A stretch of DNA of 41,239 nt, from positions 1-41,239 of the forward strand of contig NZ_JMIO01000083.1 of NCBI RefSeq assembly GCF_000691865.1, in the 5' to 3' direction. This stretch comes from Methanoculleus sp. MH98A (lineage in GTDB: Archaea > Halobacteriota > Methanomicrobia > Methanomicrobiales > Methanoculleaceae). The notes below the pieces were generated by a model that did not search any database, was not told the origin of the DNA, and was given only the letters and a program-made list of their open reading frames with translations. Shown in pieces: positions 8,742 to 17,443 of this stretch; within the stretch, counting starts at the first letter, position 1, and each line of letters starts with the position of its first letter. The position numbers and the translations under genes are program-made.

Positions 8742-11159
8742 ATGCCCGAGATATACTTGAAGGTAGATAGCGCTTATCCGGAGGATCAGGGGGCAGGCAA
8801 GGCACGGCTTGACCCTGATACCATGTTGCAGCTCAGGCTTAACCCGGGAGACCTCGTCGCTATCGAAGGAAAGCGTCGCACCGTGGCCAAGGTCTGGCGC
8901 GCCATGGTGAACGACTGGCACCAGGGCAAGGTCCGGATCGATAATTTTACCCGGCTCAATACCGGTGCGAGCATAGGCGACAGGGTCAAGATACGAACGC
9001 TCGATGAGGAGGCCGAGGCGAAACGGGTCGTGCTTGCGCCGCCCGAAGACCTCCCCAAACAGCTCCCCATCAACTACGGCAGCGTCGTCAACAAACTGAT
9101 CGACTTTCCTGTCGTCAAAAACGACTCCGTCCCCATTCAGGCCGGGCTCCCGTTCATGCAGCCCCAGCTCGTCGCGTTCAAGGCGGTGGTGGTCGAGCCG
9201 GAGAACGCCGTGATCATCACCAAGAACACGAAGATCGAGTTCTCCGAGAAGCCTGCGGCCGGATTCGAGGGCGTGAAAAGGATCAGCTACGAGGATATCG
9301 GCGGCCTCAAGGGCGAGCTGCAGCGTGTCCGCGAGACGATCGAACTCCCCATGCGGCACCCGGAGATCTTTAGAAAGCTCGGGATCGAGCCGCCGAAGGG
9401 CGTCCTCCTCTACGGCCCGCCGGGAACAGGAAAGACCCTCATCGCAAAGGCCGTCGCGAGCGAGAGCGGCGCTCACTTCATCTCGATCGCGGGGCCTGAG
9501 GTCATCTCGAAGTACTACGGCGAGAGCGAGCAGCGGCTCCGTGAGGTCTTCGAGGATGCACGGCAGCACGCTCCTGCGATCATCTTCATCGACGAGCTCG
9601 ACTCCATCGCTCCCCGGCGGGAAGAGGTGACCGGGGAGGTCGAGCGGCGCGTGGTCGCCCAGCTCCTCACGATGATGGACGGGCTCGAAGAGCGGGGGCA
9701 GGTCGTGGTGATCGGGGCCACGAACCGGCTCGACGCCATCGACCCTGCGCTGCGCCGTCCCGGCCGGTTCGACCGGGAGATCGAGATAGGTGTTCCGGCG
9801 GAGGACGACCGGGTCCAGGTGCTCCACATCCACACCCGCGGCATGCCGCTTGCCGACGACGTGGCGATTGCCGACGTCGCCCAGCAGACCCACGGGTTCG
9901 TCGGGGCGGATCTCGCCGCTCTCGCCCGGGAAGCGGCGATCAAGGCGTTGCGGCGCTACCTGCCCGAGATCGATCTCGAAGCCGAGGAGATCCCTCCCGA
10001 GATCCTCGAGAAGATGGAGGTGCAGGCCAGGGACTTCCGCGACGCTCTCCGCGATGTGGGCCCGAGCGCCATGCGGGAGGTTCTCCTCGAGGTGCCCCAC
10101 ACCACCTGGGGAGACGTAGGAGGACTCGAAGAGGCGAAGCAGGATATCCGCGAGGCGGTGGAATATCCGCTCACCCAGGGGGAGCGGTTCGAGAACCTCG
10201 GTATCGAGCCGCCGAAGGGTGTCCTCCTCTACGGCCCGCCGGGCACGGGTAAGACCCTCATCGCAAAGGCCGTCGCGAGCGAGAGCGGGGCGAACTTCGT
10301 GCCGGTCAAGGGTCCCCAGCTCCTCTCGAAGTGGGTCGGCGAGAGCGAGCGGGCGGTCCGCGAGATCTTCAAGAAGGCCCGGCAGGTTGCGCCGTCCATC
10401 ATCTTCTTCGACGAGCTGGACGCCCTCGCCCCCGCCCGGGGCGGCGGCACCGAGTCGCACGTGGTCGAGAGCGTGCTAAACCAGATCCTCACCGAGATCG
10501 ACGGCCTCGAGGAACTGCGGGGCGTGGTGGTGATGGGCGCGACCAACCGGCCGGACATGGTCGACCCGGCGCTGCTCCGGCCCGGACGGTTCGACCGGCT
10601 CGTCTACATCGGCGAGCCCGGGCGGGACGACCGGGAGAAGATCCTTTCCATCCACACCCGCTACATGCCGCTCGAGGGCTCGACGATGGAAGACCTCGTG
10701 GCGATGACGGAAGGGCTCTCGGAGAACGGTCTCGAGGACCTGGTTCTCGCCGTGGGAGCCAACCACCACGTGACCGTCGAAGAAGTGAGAGAGCACCGCG
10801 CTGCGATCGAGGCGAGCGACGACGAAGGGCTCGCAGGCCACGTCCGGCGGAAGAAACTCGTCGACCTCCTCGCCCAGCAGAAGGTGACCGTCGACGACCC
10901 GGCGAGGGATCAACTCGTCAAGAAGGTGGCGACCGGCGCCGACGGGTTCGTCGGCTCGGACCTCGAGGCGCTCGCCCGGGAGGCGGCCATGCTCGCCATG
11001 CGGGAGGGTGCCGCCGTCGTGAAGCCGTCGCACTTCGAGCAGGCACGGGAGAAGGTGCACGCGACGATGAACGAGCGGCTGCGGCAGTACTACGGGAAGG
11101 TGCAGCAGCACTTCAAGGGCGGGCTGCCGAAGGATATCCAGCCCCCGGAATACCAGTGA
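8742..11159 (+). CDS. cdc48: AAA+ unfoldase Cdc48/VAT
   Basis: This 805-residue protein is the archaeal Cdc48/p97 (VAT) ATPase, a hexameric unfoldase that feeds substrates to the proteasome. The double-psi-barrel N domain (residues 1-90) and the CDC48 domain 2 region (about 100-185) precede two AAA modules. Walker A is GPPGTGKT at residues 225-232 (D1) and 498-505 (D2). Walker B segments are IIFIDELDSIAP and IIFFDELDALAP, and arginine-finger motifs RRPGRFDRE and LRPGRFDRL occur in each. The region between D2 and the C-terminus contains an insert-like stretch (residues about 680-725) that is charged and looks less conserved. An oligo-T run follows the stop. Confidence 0.96.
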   Translation: MPEIYLKVDSAYPEDQGAGKARLDPDTMLQLRLNPGDLVAIEGKRRTVAKVWRAMVNDWHQGKVRIDNFTRLNTGASIGDRVKIRTLDEEAEAKRVVLAPPEDLPKQLPINYGSVVNKLIDFPVVKNDSVPIQAGLPFMQPQLVAFKAVVVEPENAVIITKNTKIEFSEKPAAGFEGVKRISYEDIGGLKGELQRVRETIELPMRHPEIFRKLGIEPPKGVLLYGPPGTGKTLIAKAVASESGAHFISIAGPEVISKYYGESEQRLREVFEDARQHAPAIIFIDELDSIAPRREEVTGEVERRVVAQLLTMMDGLEERGQVVVIGATNRLDAIDPALRRPGRFDREIEIGVPAEDDRVQVLHIHTRGMPLADDVAIADVAQQTHGFVGADLAALAREAAIKALRRYLPEIDLEAEEIPPEILEKMEVQARDFRDALRDVGPSAMREVLLEVPHTTWGDVGGLEEAKQDIREAVEYPLTQGERFENLGIEPPKGVLLYGPPGTGKTLIAKAVASESGANFVPVKGPQLLSKWVGESERAVREIFKKARQVAPSIIFFDELDALAPARGGGTESHVVESVLNQILTEIDGLEELRGVVVMGATNRPDMVDPALLRPGRFDRLVYIGEPGRDDREKILSIHTRYMPLEGSTMEDLVAMTEGLSENGLEDLVLAVGANHHVTVEEVREHRAAIEASDDEGLAGHVRRKKLVDLLAQQKVTVDDPARDQLVKKVATGADGFVGSDLEALAREAAMLAMREGAAVVKPSHFEQAREKVHATMNERLRQYYGKVQQHFKGGLPKDIQPPEYQ

Positions 11160-11179
11160 GCGGCTCTCCCCGGAAATTC

Positions 11180-11186
11180 TTTTTTT
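11180..11186 (+). terminator. Oligo-T terminator after cdc48
   Basis: A run of seven T lies 21 nt after the cdc48 stop, just before the convergent acetyltransferase gene ends. It fits an archaeal oligo-T terminator. Confidence 0.45.
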
Positions 11187-11198
11187 CAGCGAACCTGT

Positions 11199-11663
11199 TC
11201 ATCGCGCCTGCGGCGGATATGCAATCAGCCCTTCCTTGACGCCCCGGACGAACCCCGCCTTCTCGTAGAGCCGGAAGACGTTTTGTTCGCGACGGCCGGA
11301 CAGAAGCATCACCTTGTAGCAGTTCTGCCGCCAGGCATGGCCCAGCGCATGGTCAAGGAGGGCCGTGCCGAACCCCCGGTTCCGGAACTCCCGCCGGGTT
11401 ACGACGTTCTCGATGAGCCCGTAGGGCCGTGCGCCCCGGGTGAGGTTTGCGAGGATGTGCAGGACACAAGACGAGACCGGCACGCCCCCGTCTTCGAGGA
11501 GGAAGAGGTGGGTTCGCGGGTCGGCAAGGATCTCCTGCCAGGCTCGCTCCAGCGCACGGTCGTCGGCCTTCTCGTCGACATCGTGCAGGTGGGTATAGAG
11601 GGAGAGGACGGCGGCCAGATCGCTCTCAACGGCCTCCCGGACGAGCGGCGTGTCGCTCTGCAT
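11199..11663 (-). CDS. GNAT-family N-acetyltransferase
   Basis: This 154-residue protein has the GNAT fold. Its acetyl-CoA pyrophosphate loop is in VTRREFRNRGFGTALLDHAL (R-x-x-G-x-G/A form), followed by NCYKVMLLSGRREQNVFRLYEKAGF, the usual motif B region. It probably acetylates a small molecule or a protein N-terminus; the substrate is unknown. The ATG at 11663 opens the domain directly. An upstream in-frame ATG at 11780 would add 39 basic residues unlike the family. The gene faces cdc48 and is separated from the acyl-CoA ligase by a repeat-bearing region. Confidence 0.82.
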   Translation of the reverse strand: MQSDTPLVREAVESDLAAVLSLYTHLHDVDEKADDRALERAWQEILADPRTHLFLLEDGGVPVSSCVLHILANLTRGARPYGLIENVVTRREFRNRGFGTALLDHALGHAWRQNCYKVMLLSGRREQNVFRLYEKAGFVRGVKEGLIAYPPQAR

Positions 11664-12002
11664 ATATCTCGATCTGCCTCTTTGGTAATCTGCTTTTGTT
11701 TTTGTCCGGGCTTTGTTGTGACCCTCTCTGGAGAAGTCTCGATTGTGTCCCGGACACGGATTCCGAGAGGATATCGCCATGAGGATATTTTCCCGTTTTG
11801 ATTACTCTGTTTGCCACACTTCGCATCTGCGGGCTCAAGCTCCTGCCCTTGGGCTGGTCGCACTTCGCATCTGCGGGTGGTGTGTCTCTATCCGCCGTCA
11901 CCCCCTGAGAATCAGCGCATCACACCCCCCGGGGCAACCTATTTACCGCCCCATGAACAAGCATATACATCAAAGCGCATACCTGCCGCCCGGAGCCTGC
12001 CC
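11664..12002. other. Intergenic region with a direct repeat and ligase promoter
   Basis: No gene is supported in this region between divergent genes. It holds a 17-bp direct repeat (11817-11833 and 11861-11877). It also has possible TATA elements for the downstream ligase (CCTATTTACC near 11938 and GCATATACATC near 11963), and a GGAG ribosome site 8 nt before the ATG at 12003. Confidence 0.5.
11817..11877. repeat. 17-bp direct repeat pair
   Basis: CACTTCGCATCTGCGGG occurs exactly at 11817-11833 and again at 11861-11877, 44 bp apart (about four helical turns). The 27-bp spacer contains GCCCTTGGGC, a near-perfect palindrome. It is too short for a CRISPR unit. It may be a paired binding site or part of an interspersed repeat. 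Confidence 0.6.
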
Positions 12003-13544
12003 ATGCCGAACTGCACCACGTTTCTCGACGCCAACGCCTGTAACCCCGAAAAGACCGCTCTCATCGTCCCCTCCACCGGAGAGTCCTACACCCGCGCCGA
12101 ACTCCTCGACCGGGTCTGCCGGGTCGGGCGCGGCCTCCTCGACCTCGGGGTCGGGCGCGGGGACCGCGTCTGCATCTACCTCGACAGTTCGACGGAGTAC
12201 CTTCTCAGTTACTTCGCCCTCTGGCGCATCGGCGCCGTCGCCGTCCCGACGAACCGGGTCTACCGCGAGAGCGAGGTTCTCTACGCCGTCCGCGATGCGG
12301 GGGCCGTGGCCGTCATCACCGACGTCGAAGGTGCGGCGCTCGTCGGCCGCATCCGGGACCAGGCATCGACCCTCCGGCACGTCGTCGCCGTCGGCGGGGA
12401 GGGCGCGGGCACGACGCCGTGGGCGGACCTCCTCCGGGCGCCGGCGGACTGCCGCGCCGTCCACTGCCGGTTCGACGACCTCTGCCAGATCCAGTATACC
12501 TCCGGCACCACCGGCAAGCCGAAGGGCGCCATGCTCACGCACGGGAACTGGATCGCCGCGATGGACGCCGAGCGGGACGTTCTCCGGATCACCGACGAGG
12601 ACGTCTACCTCGGGATCTATCCCATGGGGCACGTCGGCCTCAGCTGGGGGATCGCGACGCTCCGGGCCGGCGGAACCTACGTCGTCATGGAGCGGTTCGA
12701 TCTCGACCACTACCTCGACCTCGCCCGCGAGTACCGGGCCACGATCGTCGCCGGGATGCCGCCGGTGATCCACTCCCTCATCCAGACCCCGCCGGGAACC
12801 GAGGCGGCGCTCGCCACCGCCCGGGCGATGATCAGCGGCGGCGGCCCCCTGACGCCCGGCGTCTGGAAACCCTTCCACGAGCGGTTCGGTATTCCCGTCG
12901 TCAACGCCTACGGCCTCTCCGAGACGGTCGTCGTCGGGACCGGGACCGCCATCCGCCCCGAGCACTACGCGACCGCCGACGAGTTCCGGAGCGTCGGCAC
13001 CCCGGTCGGGTTCTCGGAGGTGAAGATCGTCGATGCCGGTGACCCCACGCGGGAACTGGAACCCGGCGAGGACGGCGAGATTGCCCTCCGGGGCCCGGGA
13101 GTGGCGCTCGGCTACTGGCAGATGCCCGAAGAGACCGCCGCCGTCTTCCTCCCCGACGGCTGGTTCCTGACCGGCGACGTCGGCCACCTGGACGCGGACG
13201 GGATGCTCTACATCACCGACCGCAAGAAGGACATGATTGTGATGTCGGGCTGGAAGGTCTACCCGACCGAGGTCGAGGACGTCCTCGTCCAGCACCCGGG
13301 CGTCCGCGACGCAGCGGTCTTCGGGTGTGCCGACGAGCACCGGGGCGAGGTTCCGGTTGCCGTGGTGGTTCCTGCAGGTAACGGCATCTCGCCCGACGAG
13401 ATCGTCGCCTTCGCCCGCGAGCGCCTTGCGGGGTATAAAGTCCCCCGCCGGGTCATCCTCGCCGGCGAGATCCCCCGGGTGAACGGGTGGAAACTTCTGC
13501 GCAAGCGGCTCCGGGAGGAGTACTGTGGTGCCTGCAACGAGTGA
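12003..13544 (+). CDS. Acyl-CoA ligase (AMP-binding, long-chain fatty-acid type)
   Basis: This 513-residue protein is an adenylate-forming ligase. The phosphate-binding loop is YTSGTTGKPKGAM (residues about 162-174). The A5 motif is NAYGLSETVV, and the A7/A8 region is GWFLTGDVGHLDADGMLYITDRKKDMIV. The C-terminal lysine-bearing EIPRVNGWKLLRKRLREE is complete, so both half-reactions should be possible. Close relatives activate fatty or aromatic acids to CoA esters; which acid is used here cannot be told. The ATG at 12003 has GGAG 8 nt upstream and begins the domain. Longer open frames upstream run through repeat-bearing non-coding sequence. Confidence 0.88.
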   Translation: MPNCTTFLDANACNPEKTALIVPSTGESYTRAELLDRVCRVGRGLLDLGVGRGDRVCIYLDSSTEYLLSYFALWRIGAVAVPTNRVYRESEVLYAVRDAGAVAVITDVEGAALVGRIRDQASTLRHVVAVGGEGAGTTPWADLLRAPADCRAVHCRFDDLCQIQYTSGTTGKPKGAMLTHGNWIAAMDAERDVLRITDEDVYLGIYPMGHVGLSWGIATLRAGGTYVVMERFDLDHYLDLAREYRATIVAGMPPVIHSLIQTPPGTEAALATARAMISGGGPLTPGVWKPFHERFGIPVVNAYGLSETVVVGTGTAIRPEHYATADEFRSVGTPVGFSEVKIVDAGDPTRELEPGEDGEIALRGPGVALGYWQMPEETAAVFLPDGWFLTGDVGHLDADGMLYITDRKKDMIVMSGWKVYPTEVEDVLVQHPGVRDAAVFGCADEHRGEVPVAVVVPAGNGISPDEIVAFARERLAGYKVPRRVILAGEIPRVNGWKLLRKRLREEYCGACNE

Positions 13545-13623
13545 AAAATCGCATCCGATAGAGTAGTTATTAAGGAAAGAGCGGCAAATCTCCTGTTTGA
13601 GGACACTTATCCGAGGTACAGAC

Positions 13624-14208
13624 GTGGCAGACACCACCAAACGTTCTACAGGAATCGCGGGTCTGGATCTGGCGCTTGACGGGGGATTCTCACCGGGCAC
13701 CCGCATCGTCATCTCCGGATCTCCGCTGAGCGGCCTTGAGCTCCTGGCACAGCAGTTCTGGCAGGAAGGGGAGGGGGCGGGAGCTTACCTGATGCTCGAT
13801 ACCGCGCCGGGAGAGAATATGATCGACGCACGGGGCATGAAGCCCGCAGCGATGACGGCGGCGATGGAAGGCGAGAAGATCATCGTGGACTCTCTCTCCA
13901 CGCTGATCGCCGCCTGGGGGATCGATACGGCCGCCAGGTTTGTCCTCGAAGACACCCGCCCGATCATCGAGGGGGGTGCAAACATCGTCTACCTCCTCTA
14001 CACGGGAACTCACAGCGCCTTTGAGGAGGCGCGGATCATGCGGGCCGCCGACACCTTCCTCTCTCTCAGGCAGCAGGTTCAAGGCAACGAGTTCGAGCGG
14101 GTGCTCGCCGTCGAGAAATTCAAAGGTTCGGACGTGCCGCAGCGCGTCATCCCCTACAACATCATGGCTGACGGCCTCGAACTCTCGACGACGAGCAGGG
14201 TGGTCTAG
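13624..14208 (+). CDS. KaiC/RadA-like ATPase-domain protein with degenerate P-loop
   Basis: This 194-residue protein resembles the RecA-like domain of archaeal KaiC-family proteins. It opens STGIAGLDLALDGGFSPGTRIVISG, which is the family's start, and has a Walker-B-like EKIIVDSLSTLIAAWG. The P-loop position reads SGSPLSGLELLAQQF, where Gly-Lys-Ser/Thr is expected, so the catalytic lysine is missing. It therefore probably does not hydrolyse ATP, or does so poorly. It may act as a sensory or scaffold protein, or as a partner of an active paralogue. The GTG at 13624 is preferred, with GAGGT 8 nt before it. A TTG at 13597 is an alternative. A TATA-like AGTTATTAAGG lies at about 13564-13574. Confidence 0.75.
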   Translation: MADTTKRSTGIAGLDLALDGGFSPGTRIVISGSPLSGLELLAQQFWQEGEGAGAYLMLDTAPGENMIDARGMKPAAMTAAMEGEKIIVDSLSTLIAAWGIDTAARFVLEDTRPIIEGGANIVYLLYTGTHSAFEEARIMRAADTFLSLRQQVQGNEFERVLAVEKFKGSDVPQRVIPYNIMADGLELSTTSRVV

Positions 14209-14224
14209 GCCGGACCCCTTCGTA

Positions 14225-14230
14225 TTTTTT
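14225..14230. terminator. Oligo-T between convergent genes
   Basis: Six T residues in the 39-nt gap between two convergent stop codons fit a terminator for the plus-strand KaiC-like gene. Confidence 0.35.
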
Positions 14231-14247
14231 CGCGTAAAACCAGCGGT

Positions 14248-15150
14248 CTAGCCGGTATGCTCGGCCCGGACCTCGCCCGTCGCAACAACCATATTCTTCA
14301 GTTTTCCGAGCGCCGCGTCGCGTGTCTGCATCCTGAGACCGCAGTCGGGGTCGACGAGCATGGTGTCGGGGGAGAAAACGTCGATACCGGCCTCGAGCCT
14401 TTTTTTGATCGTTTCTATGCTCTCGACGCCCGGATCGGCCGAGTCCACGCACCCATACCCGATCATCCGACCACCCAGGTCTTTTTCCGAGAGAACCTCG
14501 AGGTTTCCTGGGTTGTTCGCGAACTCGAAATCGAATGCTGCGACGTTTATCCGGAGGACGTCGTCGATGACGTTCCCGAGGTTGCCGCAGACGTGGAGGG
14601 AGGCCGGCACCCGGAGCCTCCCGGCGATCGCGTTCACCGCCTCGCGGCCGACGGCGAGGTTTGCCGCCCCCGTCGAGAAGATGGGCTCGTCGACCTGGAT
14701 GAGCGCAACACCGGCGTCCTGGAGGTAGTTCGCCTCGACCGCGAGCGCCTGCGCGATGTCAAGGACCAGTTCGTCTTTGTTCCGGTAGAACGGCGTCTCG
14801 ATCGAGAGGCCGTGCGCGAGCGTGCTCGGGCCGGTGAGGATACCTTTCACCTTCGGGTGCCGGGAGAGGGCGTATTTCGTGTCTGCGAGGGTGATGGGCC
14901 GGGCGGCAGGCTGGACCTTCCCGACGACAGAAGATCCCCGGATCCCGGGGAGGTGGGAGGTGAAGGCCCGGATCATGTCGCCCCGGACCTGACCGTCGGA
15001 GATGATGTCGATCCCGGCGCCGATCTGGTCGGCGACCGCTACCTCCACCGCATGTTTCAGCGGGTCCATGCGGGCGAAAAGCCCCGATCCTTTCACCACC
15101 GGGTAGCTCCCGACCACGGTGGTCGGGAGGAGCACGCTTGTCAGGGTCAT
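14248..15150 (-). CDS. Core methionine synthase (MetE-like methyltransferase)
   Basis: This 300-residue protein is the short, C-terminal-domain-only form of MetE found in methanogens. The known role is transfer of a methyl group from a corrinoid donor (methylcobalamin or a corrinoid protein) to homocysteine. Putative zinc ligands are all visible: His186 and Cys188 in LHVCGN, Glu209 in DFEF, and Cys270 in DPDCGLR. The 61-residue spacing from Glu209 to Cys270 matches bacterial MetE. The N-terminal folate-binding half of bacterial MetE is absent, as expected. AGGATG precedes the ATG at 15150. A CTTAATTAG box near 15198-15207 suggests its own promoter downstream of aspS. Confidence 0.87.
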   Translation of the reverse strand: MTLTSVLLPTTVVGSYPVVKGSGLFARMDPLKHAVEVAVADQIGAGIDIISDGQVRGDMIRAFTSHLPGIRGSSVVGKVQPAARPITLADTKYALSRHPKVKGILTGPSTLAHGLSIETPFYRNKDELVLDIAQALAVEANYLQDAGVALIQVDEPIFSTGAANLAVGREAVNAIAGRLRVPASLHVCGNLGNVIDDVLRINVAAFDFEFANNPGNLEVLSEKDLGGRMIGYGCVDSADPGVESIETIKKRLEAGIDVFSPDTMLVDPDCGLRMQTRDAALGKLKNMVVATGEVRAEHTG

Positions 15151-15211
15151 GGAAACATCCTGTGCCGGCTACGCAGGCACATCGATCCGTAGGTCGCCGG
15201 TCTAATTAAGT

Positions 15212-16501
15212 TCATGGCGTCAGCCTGTGCCGGTCGCGCGGGAAGAGCACCGCCTCGCGGATGTTAGCGAGGTCGAGCATCGTCATTACCAGCCGCTCGA
15301 TGCCGAGCCCCCATCCGGCATGCGGGGGCATGCCGTAGCGGAACGTCTTTAAGTAGAACTCGAAACTCTCGGGAGAGAGGCCCTTCGCGCGAATCCGCTC
15401 CGTAAGGAGGTCGGGGTCGTGGATACGCTGGGCGCCGGAGGAAAGTTCCATCCGGGGATGCATCAGGTCGAACGCCTTGCAGAACTCGGGGCGGTCGGGA
15501 TACGGCATCGCGTAGTAGGGCCTGATGTCGGTCGGCCAGTCGACGATGAAGTAGTGCTGCCCGACGGTATCCCCGATCGCCCGCTCGGCCGCCGGGGAGA
15601 GGTCGTCGCCGAAGGCGAGTTTCTCCTCGACGGTCTTGTTCGCGATCTCGATCGCTTCTGCGTAGGGTATCCGCGGGAACGGCTTTGCCGGAACCTTGAG
15701 GTCGACCCCGAGTTCCTCGAGCGCGTCGCTGCAGTTCTTCGCGACATGGTCGTAAACGTGGACGATCAGGTCTTCGAGGAGTTCCATGACGTCGTTGTGG
15801 TCGGCAAACGAGACCTCGACGTCGAGGCTCGTCGCCTCGTTGAGGTGCCGGACGGTGTTGTGCTCCTCGGCGCGGAAGATGGGGCCGATCTCGAAGACCC
15901 CCTCGAACCCGCCGGCCATCATCATCTGTTTATAGAGCTGCGGGCTCTGGTTCATGAACGCCTCCTTCTCGAAGTAGGCGATCGGGAAGAGTTCGGTGCC
16001 GCCCTCTGTCGCCGCCGCGACGATCTTGGGGGTGGCGATGTTGATGCACCCCCGGGAGGCGAGGAACGCGGTCGCGGCGCAGGTCGCGGCGGACCGGATG
16101 AAGAAGATGGCGCGAACACGCGGTTTTCTCGCGTCCAGGAACCGGGAGTCGAGCCTGGTGTCCATCTCGGCGGGAACCTTCTCGGCGACGTCGAGCGGGA
16201 GCGGGCTCTCTGCGGTGCTGATGAGCTCGAGTTCTTCGGGGACGATCTCGCGCCCGCCGGGTGCTTTCTCGATCGCTTTGACCGTGCCCCGGACCCGGAC
16301 CACGGACTCTCTCGAGACGCTTCGGGCGACATCGAGGATCTCTGCCGTGACCTTCTTCTTCGGGATGGTCACCTGGATGATGCCGGTCCGGTCACGGATC
16401 AGGAAGAACGCGAGTCCTCCGAGGTCACGAACCTCGTGCACCCAGCCGATGATCTCGGCAGATTCTGTTTCCGGGGTTACGGCCCGTATTGGTAGATGCA
16501 T
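15212..16501 (-). CDS. aspS: Aspartyl-tRNA synthetase, archaeal type
   Basis: This 429-residue protein is a class IIb synthetase of the archaeal AspRS type. The N-terminal OB-fold anticodon domain (residues 1-100, including [22 protein letters not shown]) precedes the catalytic domain. Motif 2 is [21 protein letters not shown], and motif 3 is [11 protein letters not shown] near the end. Bacterial-type insertion domains are absent. Archaeal enzymes of this kind are often non-discriminating and also charge tRNA-Asn, which is then amidated by GatCAB. That would need to be judged from the anticodon-binding residues. The ATG at 16501 gives the usual opening. The next gene on this strand is the methionine synthase, 61 nt away. 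Confidence 0.94.
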   Translation of the reverse strand: MHLPIRAVTPETESAEIIGWVHEVRDLGGLAFFLIRDRTGIIQVTIPKKKVTAEILDVARSVSRESVVRVRGTVKAIEKAPGGREIVPEELELISTAESPLPLDVAEKVPAEMDTRLDSRFLDARKPRVRAIFFIRSAATCAATAFLASRGCINIATPKIVAAATEGGTELFPIAYFEKEAFMNQSPQLYKQMMMAGGFEGVFEIGPIFRAEEHNTVRHLNEATSLDVEVSFADHNDVMELLEDLIVHVYDHVAKNCSDALEELGVDLKVPAKPFPRIPYAEAIEIANKTVEEKLAFGDDLSPAAERAIGDTVGQHYFIVDWPTDIRPYYAMPYPDRPEFCKAFDLMHPRMELSSGAQRIHDPDLLTERIRAKGLSPESFEFYLKTFRYGMPPHAGWGLGIERLVMTMLDLANIREAVLFPRDRHRLTP

Positions 16502-16574
16502 GTGAAAAACCTGGATACAGTGTGGGGGTCGGAAGGTATTTTGTTTTGCGCTCCAGCCCGGGAAGAAAGGTCGG

Positions 16575-16610
16575 CGGGGCGGTCACAGGAAAAAGGGAAG
16601 TGCCGCCCCG
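16575..16610 (-). terminator. Inverted repeat downstream of arginine decarboxylase
   Basis: The 8-bp perfect arms CGGGGCGG (16575-16582) and CCGCCCCG (16603-16610) flank a 20-nt loop that includes a run of A on the plus strand. It lies just past the decarboxylase stop on the minus strand. It may end that transcript or separate it from aspS. The support is modest. Confidence 0.3.
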
Positions 16611-16623
16611 GGAGGTGCGGGTC

Positions 16624-17166
16624 TTAGATGAAGACTGCTGCGGCGAGGACCGTCGTCCAGCGACCGTCCATGACCCCTTCCGCCGCCTGGCAGGTGTGGG
16701 TCGTGTTGATGATCCGGCCGCTCGCCTTGTAGATCTGTTCCCGCTCCTGCCACGCCTTGTCGGGGTCGAACTCGATCCCGAGCGTCGTTGCGAGCATGGT
16801 TGCCGCAAGGTCTTCAGCGTATTCGCCCGAGATCTCTTCCGTCTCCCCGAAGGCATGGTGCTCGGAGAGGTAGCCGTAAGCGTTGCTCTCCTTGGGCATC
16901 GCGTGTCCGATGGCGGCGGATGCGAGCCTGCTCGGTTCGTTGGTCTCGTTCCGGGCCATGACGACGTAGACGATGCTGCCCGGGGAGAGCTCCTTCAGGC
17001 CGTCCTCCTTCGAGACCAGCTGGCAGTTCGGGGGGAAGATACTCGAGACGTAGACCAGGTTGTACTTCTCGATGCCCGCCTGCCTGAGAGCCAGTTCAAA
17101 TGATGCCAGTTTGTCTTTGTGGATGCCCACACCTTTCGTAAAGAAACACTTGGTCGGAACGAACAT
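16624..17166 (-). CDS. pdaD: Pyruvoyl-dependent arginine decarboxylase
   Basis: This 180-residue proenzyme belongs to the PvlArgDC family, which makes agmatine from arginine, for polyamines and the agmatidine of tRNA-Ile. The expected self-cleavage site is visible at YVSSIFPPN: cleavage between Ser41 and Ser42 would turn Ser42 into the pyruvoyl group of the alpha chain. The family segments [17 protein letters not shown] and [15 protein letters not shown] are present. An AT-rich box at about 17187-17200 lies some 25-30 nt before the ATG, and no strong ribosome site is seen, so the mRNA may be leaderless. Identification is firm. Confidence 0.94.
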   Translation of the reverse strand: MFVPTKCFFTKGVGIHKDKLASFELALRQAGIEKYNLVYVSSIFPPNCQLVSKEDGLKELSPGSIVYVVMARNETNEPSRLASAAIGHAMPKESNAYGYLSEHHAFGETEEISGEYAEDLAATMLATTLGIEFDPDKAWQEREQIYKASGRIINTTHTCQAAEGVMDGRWTTVLAAAVFI

Positions 17167-17443
17167 TAGGGATCTTCTTATCGCTTGAATTTTTTAATAT
17201 TTTCGGTTATAACAGTCACAAATCGAAAAAGGAGTGAGATTTCCTCCCATTTTGACATTAGGTGAGTGAAATTCCGGCAAATGGGAAATTACCCGGAAAA
17301 ATGCGGGTGGTTCGTATGCCCCTGAGTGACTGCGGCTACGCCGGATCAGTCCTTAAGACCGACCCGAACCGGGGTTTCCGCCATATTCGCCGGCACCCCG
17401 AAAAACCCCCGCGGATCCGCCGGGGCGGTGGGGAGCGCATCCG

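Noticed and set aside
8733-10460. 575-codon open frame opposite cdc48
   Set aside because: It is an antisense shadow; the plus strand encodes a complete AAA ATPase with all motifs.
11817-11877. CRISPR array
   Set aside because: Only two repeats of 17 bp with a 27-bp spacer occur, no further units and no cas genes.
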